A DNA stretch of 64,000 bases from Streptomyces sp. TRM49041 (GTDB lineage Bacteria; Actinomycetota; Actinomycetes; Streptomycetales; Streptomycetaceae), in NCBI RefSeq assembly GCF_008271805.1, contig NZ_VSRY01000146.1, positions 83,439 to 147,438 on the forward strand, given 5' to 3'. Below are positions 26,445 to 36,200 of this stretch, piece by piece. Within the stretch, counting starts at the first letter, position 1. Each line of letters starts with the position of its first letter. The position numbers and the translations under genes were made by a program. Below the pieces are notes generated by a model, which was not told where the DNA came from, ran no database searches, and saw only the letters and a program-made list of their open reading frames with translations.

Positions 26445-26481
26445 CCCGCAGGAGCAGTGGCGTAGGCGATGCTCCTGCGGG
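26445..26481. terminator. Hairpin terminator downstream of proS
   Basis: CCCGCAGGAGCA (26445-26456) and TGCTCCTGCGGG (26470-26481) are perfect 12-bp arms around a 13-nt loop. The hairpin is 15 bp past the stop of the leftward proS gene. Its position at the junction with the truncated NTPase supports a transcription stop for both directions. Confidence 0.8.
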
Positions 26482-26495
26482 GCCATGTGGTGGTG

Positions 26496-27902
26496 CTAAT
26501 ACGATCGGGCGAGGTAGGCGACCAGGTCCGCTTCGTCGTCGCTGTCGGGCACGGAGCCATCCGCCCTCGTCAGGCAACGCACGGACACCCCCACCTCGTT
26601 CGCCCTCGCTTCCCCGTCCGCGCCGACCTTGACCCAGGGCACCCGGGCGAACCCGTCCCCAGCCGCCTCGATGGCCGCTTCGAGCGTGGTGACATCGGCG
26701 GTCCGCTCCTCGGTGCGGCGGGTCGCCTCCTCCAAGAGCGCCGCCTGGTCGGCCTCGAGCGCTTCGAGCACCGCCGACACGGCTTCGGCCAGCGGCGTGG
26801 GCGTCTTGGTCCCGTCCACGCGCCGCACCAGCACCACGTTGCCAGCCTTCAGGTCACGCGGACCGAGCTCGATACGCACGGGGTAGCCGCGGAGCTCTGC
26901 CTGCACCGCGCGTCGGCCGAACGACACATCGACGCGGTCGTCGAAACCGACCCGGACTCCGGCGTCGCGCAGGGCGTCCCGTAGCTTCATCGCTTCGGCC
27001 ATTACGCCGTCGCCGTCCTTGACGACGGTCACATACGCCTGGACTGGAGCCAGTCTCGGCGGCACCCGCAGCCCGTTGTCGTCGCCGTGGCACATAATGA
27101 GGCCGCCGACCATCCGGGTGGACGTGCCCCAGGACGTGGTCCAGCAGTGCTCCTGGCGACCCTCGGAGGACAGGTAATCGATGTCGAAAGCCTTGGCGAA
27201 GTTCTGGCCGAGCTCGTGCGATGTGCCCATCTGCAGGGCCTTGCCGTCGCGCATCATCGCTTCGCAGGTATAGGTGCGTGTCGCGCCGGCGAACCGCTCC
27301 CGGGCTGTCTTGAGTCCGACCCGGACCGGGATCGCGAGCACCTGCACCATGAAGTCCTCGTACGCCTCGTGCAGGATCCGGCGGGCGTACGCGCGCGCGT
27401 CGGCCTCGGTGGCGTGGGCGGTATGACCCTCCTGCCAGAGGAATTCCGCGCTCCGCAGGAACAGTCGGGTCCGCATCTCCCAGCGAAGCACGTTTGCCCA
27501 CTGATTCAGCAGCAGTGGAAGGTCTCGGTAGGACTGGATCCACTTGGCCATGGACTCACCGATGACCGTCTCGCTGGTTGGCCGGATCACGACCGGCTCG
27601 TCGAGCTGCTTGCCGCCGCCGACGGTCACCACTGCCAGTTCGGGCGCGAAGCCTTCCACGTGCTCGGCCTCACGGCGCAGGTACGACTCCGGGATCAACA
27701 GCGGGAAGGACGCGTTCTCGGCGCCGGCCGCCTTGATGCGAGCGTCCATCTCGGAGACCATCCGCTCCCAGATCGCATACCCAACCGGCCGGATGACCTG
27801 CGTCCCCCGCACCGGACCCGGCTCGGCTAGCTCGGCTTTTGCCACGACGTCCTGGTACCAGCGGGGAAAGTCCTCTGCCTGAGGTGTAAGTACGCTCGCC
27901 AT
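26496..27902 (-). CDS. proS: Prolyl-tRNA synthetase, archaeal/eukaryal-like type (possible resistance copy)
   Basis: 468 aa, the size of the compact ProRS type lacking the bacterial editing insert. Class II motifs are visible: IRPTSETVIGESMAKWI, motif 2 LRWEMRTRLFLRSAEFLWQE, and a C-terminal anticodon-binding part. It charges tRNA-Pro with proline in the cytoplasm. It is transcribed with the biosynthetic operon's polarity but from its own 553-bp upstream region, and is followed by a terminator. Because the nearby NRPS appears to activate proline, this copy is probably a resistant target enzyme; a housekeeping role cannot be excluded. The ATG at 27902 gives the expected MASVLTPQAEDFPRWYQDVV start. 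Confidence 0.9.
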   Translation of the reverse strand: MASVLTPQAEDFPRWYQDVVAKAELAEPGPVRGTQVIRPVGYAIWERMVSEMDARIKAAGAENASFPLLIPESYLRREAEHVEGFAPELAVVTVGGGKQLDEPVVIRPTSETVIGESMAKWIQSYRDLPLLLNQWANVLRWEMRTRLFLRSAEFLWQEGHTAHATEADARAYARRILHEAYEDFMVQVLAIPVRVGLKTARERFAGATRTYTCEAMMRDGKALQMGTSHELGQNFAKAFDIDYLSSEGRQEHCWTTSWGTSTRMVGGLIMCHGDDNGLRVPPRLAPVQAYVTVVKDGDGVMAEAMKLRDALRDAGVRVGFDDRVDVSFGRRAVQAELRGYPVRIELGPRDLKAGNVVLVRRVDGTKTPTPLAEAVSAVLEALEADQAALLEEATRRTEERTADVTTLEAAIEAAGDGFARVPWVKVGADGEARANEVGVSVRCLTRADGSVPDSDDEADLVAYLARSY

Positions 27903-28455
27903 GAGGTGAGATTGTAGCTGATCGATGGTGGGGCACCCGCCGCGTTACGGCGAACGCGCTGGAGACGACGCCTAAATAAGGGGAGTCGGCGAACGTAGGA
28001 TAGCGCGCGTATTTACTGGGCTGGATTGACTGCGATGGGCACTAAAGTCGGCATGACAATGGCGAGACTGGTCGGCAACCTCCTGGTGCGCTGCCCGCTC
28101 GGCACCCACAGCCCTGACCACAGAACGCTGCCCTCTCTCCCATGCCGGCGTGCTGACCGCGTCGGCCGTGATGGCGATGCGGCCAGCTCCAATCCCTGAC
28201 ATCACGTTCATAATTGAAAAAGTGCAGGGCGTCGATATATGGACATGTCGGGCTGATTCCCGAGGGGAGCGATAGCCGCGAGGTCAAACCACTACGGCCG
28301 CAAGATGTTGTACTGGCAGAGATTGGTCCGGCTTGCCTTTGCATCTTTCAGTGCGCATATCGGTTCCGATGGAAATGAGCCCAGTGACCGTCGGGGGCGA
28401 ACACGGCCGCCCGGCAGTCGGGTAGATGACTTGAGGGCGGATCGCTTCCCTTGTT
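27903..28455. other. 553-bp leader region of proS
   Basis: No gene is convincing on either strand. It holds the proS promoter and 5' leader. A short hairpin (27941-27946 with 27953-27958, 6 bp) lies about 40 bp upstream of the proS ATG. The length of this leader invites regulation, but I see no definite T-box or riboswitch. AT-richer sequence near 28201-28220 could hold promoter elements. Confidence 0.5.
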
Positions 28456-29628
28456 TCACATCCCCTCGAGCGCCGCGTAGCAAGTACGGATCAGCGCTTG
28501 TGCGCGGCGGTCCGGCACCTCGTACACGCTCTTCATCTTGTTGGGCAGGAACGCGAAGGAGAACTCGTACTCCGGGTCGGCGAAGGCCAGTGCGCCGGTG
28601 GAGCCGATGTGCCCGAAGGCGGGGCGCCCGAAATCTGGCCACAGTGGACCGCCGGGAAGCATGAAGCCGCCGGCCCAGCGGGTGGGGAGGCGGAAGACCT
28701 CGTCCATTCCCGACGAGCGCTCCAACGCCGCCATCCGCACAGACCGCGGGCTGAGCAGCCGACCCTCGGGGATGTCCGATACGAGGGCGGCGAACATCTT
28801 CGCGACCGCGTGCGCGGTGCCGTAGGCGGCCGGGCGCTCCGTGCTGTGATACGCCGGGTTGTTCATGTCCTCGAAGGTCATGGCGGTGGAGCCGAATGTT
28901 GCCCGGTACAGCAGGGAGTCCTGATCGACGAAGCCGGCAACATACTCGCGCTGCCCTGCGGGCACCACCTCGGGCACCTGGTCGTCGGACGGGGGTAGCA
29001 CCTCGGCGAGACGCCGTGTGTCATCCGAGCTCAGTGACATGTGCAGGTCGATGCCGAGAGGGTCGATGACATGTGTACGGACAGCCGCGCTCGCCGGCGC
29101 CCCGGTGACCCGCCGGATGAGCTCACTGGTCAGGAAACCAAGCACGATGGCGTGGTATCCGTGAGCCTCCCCCGGCTTCCACAAGGGAGTCAGATTCTGG
29201 ATCTTCCGGACGACGGGCCACCACTCAAGCTCGTCAGCCAGAGTGATCGGATCCGGAAACGCGGGGATTCCGGCCCGGTGCGACATCACGGTGGCCACCG
29301 TGATGTCGGCCTTCCCGTTGGCGCCGAACTCTCGCCAGTAGCTGCTCACAGGCGCTTCGATGTCCACGTCACCCAGCTCTGCCAGCCGCCACAACGTGGT
29401 GGTCAGCACCGTCTTCGTGATCGATGTGAGCGGCAGCAGCGTGGTCGGAAGCCAGTCCAGTCGCCGGTCCACGTCGACATGCCCGCCCCATAGATCGGCG
29501 ACGACTTCGCCGCGGTGGTAGGCAGAGAAGCCGAAGCCCAAGTCCAGGCCGGCGGAGAGGTGCTCGCTCAGAACATCCCGAACCGCCGCGAATCCGGTGT
29601 GGACGGAACCATGGACGCGCCCGGTCAT
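28456..29628 (-). CDS. Class C beta-lactamase-like serine hydrolase/esterase
   Basis: 390 aa from the ATG at 29628, which overlaps the P450 stop by 4 bp. The catalytic SxxK is S69-I-T-K72 (LTSITKTVL) and the tyrosine motif is HGYHAIV (Y158), matching EstB/LovD-like enzymes that act as esterases or acyltransferases. No signal peptide is present, so it acts in the cytoplasm. In this operon it is the last gene, and the NRPS-PKS has no thioesterase. It may therefore release or transfer the product chain, or add an acyl group; these are inferences. Confidence 0.85.
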   Translation of the reverse strand: MTGRVHGSVHTGFAAVRDVLSEHLSAGLDLGFGFSAYHRGEVVADLWGGHVDVDRRLDWLPTTLLPLTSITKTVLTTTLWRLAELGDVDIEAPVSSYWREFGANGKADITVATVMSHRAGIPAFPDPITLADELEWWPVVRKIQNLTPLWKPGEAHGYHAIVLGFLTSELIRRVTGAPASAAVRTHVIDPLGIDLHMSLSSDDTRRLAEVLPPSDDQVPEVVPAGQREYVAGFVDQDSLLYRATFGSTAMTFEDMNNPAYHSTERPAAYGTAHAVAKMFAALVSDIPEGRLLSPRSVRMAALERSSGMDEVFRLPTRWAGGFMLPGGPLWPDFGRPAFGHIGSTGALAFADPEYEFSFAFLPNKMKSVYEVPDRRAQALIRTCYAALEGM

Positions 29629-30851
29629 GGCCGGTCCAGGGCTGGACGAAGCCGCACCGGGAGTGTCTTGAGACCGCGGAGAAGTAGTCCGGGCGACCAC
29701 ATCAGTGTCTCCTGGCCACCGACAGGCGCGAGGTCGGGGAAGCGTTTACTGAGGGCGGCGAACGCCACCTCCCCCTCCAGTCTCGCGAGACCCGCGCCCA
29801 GGCAGAAGTGGGGGCCCAGGCCGAACGCGAGGTGACCACCTCCCGCCCGGTCCACGATGACGTCGTGGGGCTGGTCGAACCGGCTGCCGTCGCGGTTCGC
29901 GGCAGCCAGACTCAGGAAGACGGTGTCACCGGCCTTGATGGTCTGCGTCCCCACCTCTATGTCCTCGCGGGCGAACCTCGGTGTCGCCACCTCAATCGGG
30001 GAGCAGAACCGGAGCAGCTCCTCGACGATGCGAGGGGTGTCCTGCGGTGCGTCGCAGAGGCGTTGCCATGCCCCGGGCGTCTCGTGCAGAGCCAACAGAC
30101 CGGCCGAGAGCAGGCCGGCGGTGGTCTCATGGCCCGCGACCAGCAGGATGAACCCCATCGCGGTCAGCTCCCGGTCCGTCATCTCGCCCCGGTCGCGAGC
30201 CTGGACGAGCCGGCAGAACAGGGAGCCGTCCGGGGCGGCCCGCCGCTCGTCCGCCAGGGCGAGCAGGTAGTCGGACAGCTCCCGCGCCGCGCCCGGGATG
30301 AGCGCCTGCTCCGTCTCGTCCGCGGACATGAGGAGCTCGGCCCAGCGACGGAACCGCTGCCGGTCCGCTACGGGGACCCCCAACAGTTCGCAAATGACGA
30401 TCAGGGGCACGAGCGCGGCGAACTCGGTGGCGAAGTCGACCGTCGTGTCCGGGTCCAGGCGATCGAGCGCCTCGGACACGACGGCCTCCACCATGGGCCG
30501 CAGCGTGGCCAGCCGACGCGGCCGGAAGTCGGGCGCGACAAGGGCACGCAGCCGGGTGTGCTCCGGCGCGTCCACCGTCAGCAGGTGCTCCAGGACCGGC
30601 CTTGACGTCTCACCATCCCGGTTGATGTGCACGGAATGCCAGCTCGGCCCGGCGAACCGGGAGTTCTTCGAGAGACGATCATCATTGATGAGCGCCCGGA
30701 CGTGCGTGTAGTCGACCAGCAACCAGCACACAACCCCGGTGGGGAGCCGCACCTGGGCAAGCGACCCGGAGGCCCGGAGCTCGTCGTAGAACGGGAACGG
30801 ATCGGCCTTGAAGTCGTTATCGAATATCGGCAGCTCGCGAATCGTGGTCAT
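29625..30851 (-). CDS. Cytochrome P450 (biosynthetic)
   Basis: 408 aa. The heme loop is HLAFGLGPHFCLGAGLARLE, the I-helix is LVAGHETTAG with complete acid-alcohol pair, and the ExxR region is IVEELLRF, so all catalytic features are intact. It resembles macrolide/NRPS-tailoring CYP107-type enzymes. It likely hydroxylates or desaturates the NRPS-PKS product. Both ends overlap neighbouring genes by 4 bp (ATGA), placing it firmly in the biosynthetic operon. No ferredoxin gene is in the cluster. Confidence 0.92.
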   Translation of the reverse strand: MTTIRELPIFDNDFKADPFPFYDELRASGSLAQVRLPTGVVCWLLVDYTHVRALINDDRLSKNSRFAGPSWHSVHINRDGETSRPVLEHLLTVDAPEHTRLRALVAPDFRPRRLATLRPMVEAVVSEALDRLDPDTTVDFATEFAALVPLIVICELLGVPVADRQRFRRWAELLMSADETEQALIPGAARELSDYLLALADERRAAPDGSLFCRLVQARDRGEMTDRELTAMGFILLVAGHETTAGLLSAGLLALHETPGAWQRLCDAPQDTPRIVEELLRFCSPIEVATPRFAREDIEVGTQTIKAGDTVFLSLAAANRDGSRFDQPHDVIVDRAGGGHLAFGLGPHFCLGAGLARLEGEVAFAALSKRFPDLAPVGGQETLMWSPGLLLRGLKTLPVRLRPALDRP

Positions 30852-31639
30852 TCGACCCCCCGCTTATAGACCAAAGGATTGTACCGCGAGTCCGCCAGGT
30901 CGCCGATTTCCCGACCCGGGAAGTAGACCAGGTCCACGAGGTCGATACCGAACGGCTGCGCCCGCAACCGCTGACCGTCCTCGCAGAAGAACGCGGTGAA
31001 CGCGTAGCGCGGGTCCTGGGTCTCATTGCGATCGGACCGGTGGAAGAGCGTTCCCGTGTGGAACAGGACATCACCAGGGGACATGTCCGGGCAGCAGAAC
31101 TCGTACCCCTTTTCCTGGAGGAGTTCGGCTACCTCCTCGTCCGACATGCCCTGCTTGTTGAACAGGCCGTCCTGGTGGGAGCCACGGGCGTAGATGACCG
31201 CACCGTCCTCACGGCGCACCGGGGCGAGTGCCACCCAGGCGGTGACCACCCGTTCGAGGAGGGCGAAGTACTCGTCCTGGTGCCACGGGACGGCCCTGTT
31301 CTCGGAGTCCTTGTAGAGCATCGAGTCGTGGTACAGCCGCACGCGGTCCATCCCCATGAGCCGACCGGCGATCTCGGCCAGCTTGGCGTGGACCGACAGG
31401 TCGGCGAACTCGTCGATGATCCGCCACAGGTTCGAGATCACCTGGACGGAGGATGTCCGCGCGAAGGTATAGCGGGGATCACCGTCTCGCTCCCCGGCGT
31501 TGTACGCGGTGCGCTCCGCCACTAGCGCGTCGCGCAGTCGGCTGACCAGCTCCACAGGGAACACGTTGCTGACTTTGACGAAGCCGTCCTGCTTGAACCG
31601 GCTCAGCGTGTCGGCATCCAGCAGCTCGCTCGTTTCCAT
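30848..31639 (-). CDS. Phytanoyl-CoA dioxygenase-family (PhyH) oxygenase
   Basis: 263 aa. Iron ligands are visible as H120-Q-D122 (VPWHQDEYF) and distal H200 (in LFHTGTLFHRSDRN), with a following Arg likely to bind 2-oxoglutarate. PhyH enzymes hydroxylate, halogenate or desaturate small molecules and carrier-bound amino acids. It starts right after the TauD-like stop (taa-ATG abutted) and overlaps the P450 ATG by 4 bp. Likely a tailoring hydroxylase of the proline or ethyl part; the site is not predictable. Confidence 0.85.
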   Translation of the reverse strand: METSELLDADTLSRFKQDGFVKVSNVFPVELVSRLRDALVAERTAYNAGERDGDPRYTFARTSSVQVISNLWRIIDEFADLSVHAKLAEIAGRLMGMDRVRLYHDSMLYKDSENRAVPWHQDEYFALLERVVTAWVALAPVRREDGAVIYARGSHQDGLFNKQGMSDEEVAELLQEKGYEFCCPDMSPGDVLFHTGTLFHRSDRNETQDPRYAFTAFFCEDGQRLRAQPFGIDLVDLVYFPGREIGDLADSRYNPLVYKRGVE

Positions 31640-32500
31640 TTATGCTCCCTTCCCGGTGCCGCCCGCGGCGACGGTTCGCTCGATTGAATGCAAGGTGATC
31701 CGCCACGTGACCTTCGTCGCCTCCGGCGGAACCGGCTGGGCACGGTGCATGACGATCCGGTTGTCCCACACGAGCAGGTCACCGTCGGTCCATTCGTGGA
31801 CGTAAGTGAAGGCGGTACTCTCGACGGTCGCGTAGAGCTCGTCCAAGAGTGCCGCACCGCGATCCCGGTCGTAGTCAGCGATTTTCGCCAGCATCATCTG
31901 GTTCAGGATCAGCGCGGCCTCACCCGTCGCCGGGTGCGTGCGGACAAGCGGGTGATGGACGTCCTTCAACGACGCCAACATGTCGGGGTCGTCGATGCCG
32001 GACGCCATGTGATCGGCGGCCATGGTCTCGCGCACCGGATAGAAGCCCGCCAAGGCACCGACTTCTACTTGGAGTTCCGGTGCCAGAGCGCGATGGACGG
32101 CACGTCCATCGACGAAGCTGGTTGTCCCGCCGCACTCCGGCGCGACGATGCAACCGAGCAGCGTCGCCGCAGTGGGGACCGGCTGCCAGGAACCATCGGC
32201 GTGCCAGTACATGCCGCCACCGTCCACCCCGCTGCCCGCGATGGTGGACTGGAGCCGGATGTGCTCCATGCCGGGAAGCCGATGCTCGGCCGGGCGCACG
32301 GATTCCGGCACCCCCAGGGCCTCGGCGAACGCCCGCATCGACTCGGGAGTCAGCCGTTGGCCGGGCAGCAGGACCACGCCGGCCGTGTAGAGAGTCTCGA
32401 CGAGCAGGTCCAACGTGGGCTCATCGAGCGGGTGGGCCACATCGACATCGGTCACCACAGCTCCGAGGCCGTGGGCCGTCAGCGGGCGGATCGTGATCAC
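31640..32500 (-). CDS. TauD/TfdA-family Fe(II)/2-oxoglutarate dioxygenase
   Basis: 286 aa. The metal site is H100-A-D102 (YWHADGSW) with distal H252 (IVMHRAQPV) and 2-oxoglutarate-binding R267 (TWRITLHS). This fold is unrelated in sequence to the PhyH neighbour, so the cluster has two independent oxygenases using the same cofactors. Known detoxin/rimosamide-type pathways use a TauD-like hydroxylase with a proline-extending PKS, so proline-ring hydroxylation is a reasonable guess. GTG start at 32500 overlaps the methyltransferase stop. Confidence 0.88.
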   Translation of the reverse strand: MITIRPLTAHGLGAVVTDVDVAHPLDEPTLDLLVETLYTAGVVLLPGQRLTPESMRAFAEALGVPESVRPAEHRLPGMEHIRLQSTIAGSGVDGGGMYWHADGSWQPVPTAATLLGCIVAPECGGTTSFVDGRAVHRALAPELQVEVGALAGFYPVRETMAADHMASGIDDPDMLASLKDVHHPLVRTHPATGEAALILNQMMLAKIADYDRDRGAALLDELYATVESTAFTYVHEWTDGDLLVWDNRIVMHRAQPVPPEATKVTWRITLHSIERTVAAGGTGKGA

Positions 32501-33285
32501 GGCCGCACTCCCTTCGAACCGGGCGGCACCGCGGTGATGACCGTAGTCGTGTAGTGGAGGGTCACCAGCCCGTCGGCGGCGTGCTCACGGAACAGCACCG
32601 CCAGCGCATGCCTGAGCTGTTCCGCCAACGGGTCGCCGCGTTCCGGGGCATAGGACGTGGAGTGGATCCGGTGCCAGAGCCCCTCCTCTGTCACGTGCTG
32701 CTCGTGCCGGAGGTGGGACGGGTGTATCGAGGTGCCGGGCGGCATGGCTGCGGTCACCAGCTCAACGGGGTCCGGTGCCTGTGCCCTGGCCGCCGCGTAG
32801 GCGGGCAGCAGGCTGATCAGCACGCCTTCGAGCGCCTGGCAGAACGCGCAGTTGCGGCATCGCATCTCGTTCCACAAAGCCAGAAGCCCGCCCCCAGGCC
32901 GCAGGATCCGGGCGAACTCCACCCGTACCTGCGCGAGGTCGAACCAGTGCAGCGACTGCCCCACGGTGATCGCGTCGACCGACTGGTCCGGCAGCCCGGT
33001 ACGTTCCGCGGCCGCCGCGACCGAGCGGTAACCCCGGTGGCCGAGATGTACGCGGTCGGCCACCAACCGCATGGCCTCGTTGGGTTCGACCGCGTACACG
33101 TGGTACCCGAGGCCGAGCAGGCTGCCGGTCAGGATGCCCGTCCCGGAACCGATGTCGGCGATCTCCGCGGGTGGAGCGACACCCACGATTGCCGTCAGCG
33201 GCATCAGCGCGTCCGGTGGATATTCCGGACGGCCGATTGCGTACGACTCGGCCCGCCTGGTGTACAGATCAGTCGACCGCGACAT
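32497..33285 (-). CDS. SAM-dependent methyltransferase
   Basis: 262 aa. The Rossmann SAM motif I is IADIGSGTGIL (about 42-52), with the typical class I continuation VYAVEPNEAM and LPDQSVDAITVGQSLHWFD. It belongs to the UbiE/COQ5-like type 11 group, often O- or C-methylating. The ATG at 33285 overlaps the end of the NRPS-PKS gene by 17 bp. Two CxxC-type cysteines around the CRNCAFC segment are unusual and could bind metal. It probably methylates a hydroxyl or nitrogen of the product. Confidence 0.83.
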   Translation of the reverse strand: MSRSTDLYTRRAESYAIGRPEYPPDALMPLTAIVGVAPPAEIADIGSGTGILTGSLLGLGYHVYAVEPNEAMRLVADRVHLGHRGYRSVAAAAERTGLPDQSVDAITVGQSLHWFDLAQVRVEFARILRPGGGLLALWNEMRCRNCAFCQALEGVLISLLPAYAAARAQAPDPVELVTAAMPPGTSIHPSHLRHEQHVTEEGLWHRIHSTSYAPERGDPLAEQLRHALAVLFREHAADGLVTLHYTTTVITAVPPGSKGVRP

Positions 33286-36200
33286 TGATTGACTCCCGTG
33301 TGTCGGCGGCCAGCAGAGACGCCATGAGGGCCCGATGACGGTCGGCCCAGGTCGCCACCGTCGCCTCAGCGAAGCGGTGCGCGTGGTACCAGTAGTTGAC
33401 GACCAGATCCGGCCCCTGTTCCGCCACCACGAGGTGAAGCCCGGGAATGCGGCGCAGCGAGCCGAAGTCGTAGCGGCGCAGGAGCGGGTGCTCGACCTCG
33501 CCGAGCACCTCGACGAGGTCGACGCGTGGCGTGCCCGTCTGCTCCTCGCGGCGGTAGCTGGTGAAGTTGATGCCGACGTCACTGAAGTAGGTGTCCAGCG
33601 GCAGCCCGGTGAACGCCCGGGCCGTGGTCAGCAGGTCCGTGGCGGGGTACTGCGGATGGGTGGAGAGGGTCGCCAGCGTGTCGTCGACCTGCTGGACCAG
33701 CTCGCGGGCGCCCCAGCCCTGGACGTGGATCGGCACCGGGAACGGCATGGTGAAGGGCCCGATCGTGCCGGCGTACCGCTCGTCGAAGCGAGAACTGCGG
33801 ATCATGGACACGCACACCGCGGGCGCGCCGACGACCTCCGCCATGAGTGCCGCGTAGGTGCTCAGGACGACCGAGAACGGAGTGACCTCCAGTTCCTTCG
33901 CCACGCCCCGGATGTCGTCCATGTTCGCCAGTGGTTCGCTGGGTGTGTACCGCAGCGAAGGGTGCGCCTCGGTCGTACCGCCCTGGTCGGCGCCGGGCAG
34001 CCGGGTCCGGCCCGGCACGCCGGCGAACAGCCCGGCGAAGTAGGGCCTCTCCCGTTCGATCGAGTCGGCGAGGTAGTCGGCCTGAGCCCGCGTGTACGTC
34101 GCGTACTGGACCGTCCGGCCGAGGTCGGGTACTGCTCCGCCGTCCCGGACCTCACGATAGACCTGGCGCAGTTCACCGACGAATACCGACAGCCCGGATC
34201 CGTCGAACTCCAGGTGTTGGCCGGCCACGGCCACCATGAACCGGTCATCCGGCAGATTGAGGCAACGAACCCGCCACGACGGATGCTCGACCGGATCGGG
34301 TATCTCCTCGCGGAGTTGCCGCAGCTCGCCAGCGACAGCCTCGGCGCAGTCCTCCTCGTCCATGGTCGAGAGGTCCCGGAAGAGGTCGTCCTCAGGCGGC
34401 AGCACCTCGTCGGCCGACAGCACCGTGATCGAGTTCGCCTCCGGGTAGTACTGCCGCAGCAATTCGTGCCGGTCGACGACCGTGTGCAGGGCGACGCGCA
34501 GCGCGGCCCGGTCGAGCCGGTCGTGGAAGATCGCCGGCACGACCCGCAATCCATAGCCGGCCCCGCGGGTCAGACTGAGCCAGCGACGCTGCTCCAGGGA
34601 GAGCGCGGGCCTGATCTCCGGTGACTCCTCGGTGGAGAGATCGTCCAGGCGAGCCAGCAGGGACTCGGTGATGCCGGCGATGGTGGGGTGGGTCAGAAGC
34701 AGGCGTGGCGGCAACGGCATCTGGAGCGCGCTCTGCAGGGTGTTCCGCAGCTGGATCATCGACAGTGAGTCCAGACCGAGATCTGCGATCGGGTCGTCCG
34801 GTCCGAGTGCGGTCGGCAGATCGATGTATCGCTCAATCATGGCCGCGATGGCGCGCGCGAGCAGCTCCGTGCGTTCAGTGAGAGGCGCCCCATCGAGCTG
34901 TGCCCGTAGCGATGTCTGCGGACGTGGAGCTCGCACTGGTGACGCGGTCGCACTGAGCTCGGCGTAGAACGAGGCGTCATTCAAATCGTGGGCGTCGAGG
35001 AACACCTCCCAGTCATTCGGCAGGACCAGCACCTCGGCTGTGTCGGCGCACAGGTGGCGGCGCAGCACCGCCTCGGCCACGCCGGCGTCGACCGTACCGA
35101 GGCCGCGCTGCCGTAGTGCCGCCATGAGTTCGGCGTCATCACTGACGTGCCCGGCGTTCTTGAGTACGCCCCAGTTGAACGACACACCGGGCAGGCCAAT
35201 GGCCGAACGCAGCTGGGCCAGGCCGTCGAGAAACGCGTTGGCGGCAGCGTACGCGGCCTGCCCGTAGTTGCCGTGCACCGCAGTAGCTGACGAGTACATG
35301 GCGAAGAAGGACAGAGGTGCCTGATGCCGCAGAGCGGACCGGTGCAGATTCCACGCTCCACGTACCTTCGCTGTTAGCACCGGGGCCACTGTGGTCCAGG
35401 ACGCCTTGTCCACGAGGGAGTCGTCGAGGATCCCCGCACTGTGCACAATGCCACCGATCGGACGAGTGGCCCGACGGTCGGCGAAGAGCCCGTCCACGGC
35501 ATCCTCGTCGCACACGTCAACCGATTCCGTCTCGACGGAAACACCAGCCGCGCGCAGCTCCGCGATGCGCTCCTCGGCGCGTTCACCGGGTGGGCGACGG
35601 CCGACCAGCAACAGATGCCGGGCTCCGCTGTCCGCGAGGACCTGGGCAGTCCAGAGTCCGAAGCCGGTCAAGCCGCCGACGATGAGATAGGTCCGGTCCG
35701 CGCGGAGCATCGCCGGTGGATGATCCTGTGGCGCGGCGGCGGCCAGGCGCGCGGTCAGCAGAGTGCCCTGGCGGATGGCCAGTTCGCGCTCCGCCGTACC
35801 ACTGGCGAGGCACGAACGGAGCATGTCGAGATCGGCCGCGGCAGAAGCCGCCGGGAGATCGACAAGGACCGTGCGGAGCTGGGGCTGCTCCAGGGCAACC
35901 ACCCGGCCCAGACCCCATACCGCACGGTTCAGGGGGGCCACCCTGTCATCGGCGGAGACTCGTTGTGAACCCCTGGTCACGAGCCAGAGCCTCGGCGGGT
36001 CGCCGACGGGATCCGAGATCGCGCCCCGCACCACATCGAGCACGCGCGTGATGCACGGACGCAGGGCCTCGACCGGGTCGACTCCGCTGTCCAGGTCGTC
36101 CTCCTCGAAGAGGACCACGATGTCGCGCCCCTCGGAGAAGTCGTTCTCGGCCGACAGAGCGGCACGGACCGTGGCGCTCCAGGGGCCATCGGGGCCGACG

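Noticed and set aside
27941..27958. Possible T-box in the proS leader
   Set aside because: The reverse strand reads GTAACGCGG near the hairpin, one base off the T-box core, but no full T-box, specifier loop or antiterminator was seen. Too weak to call.
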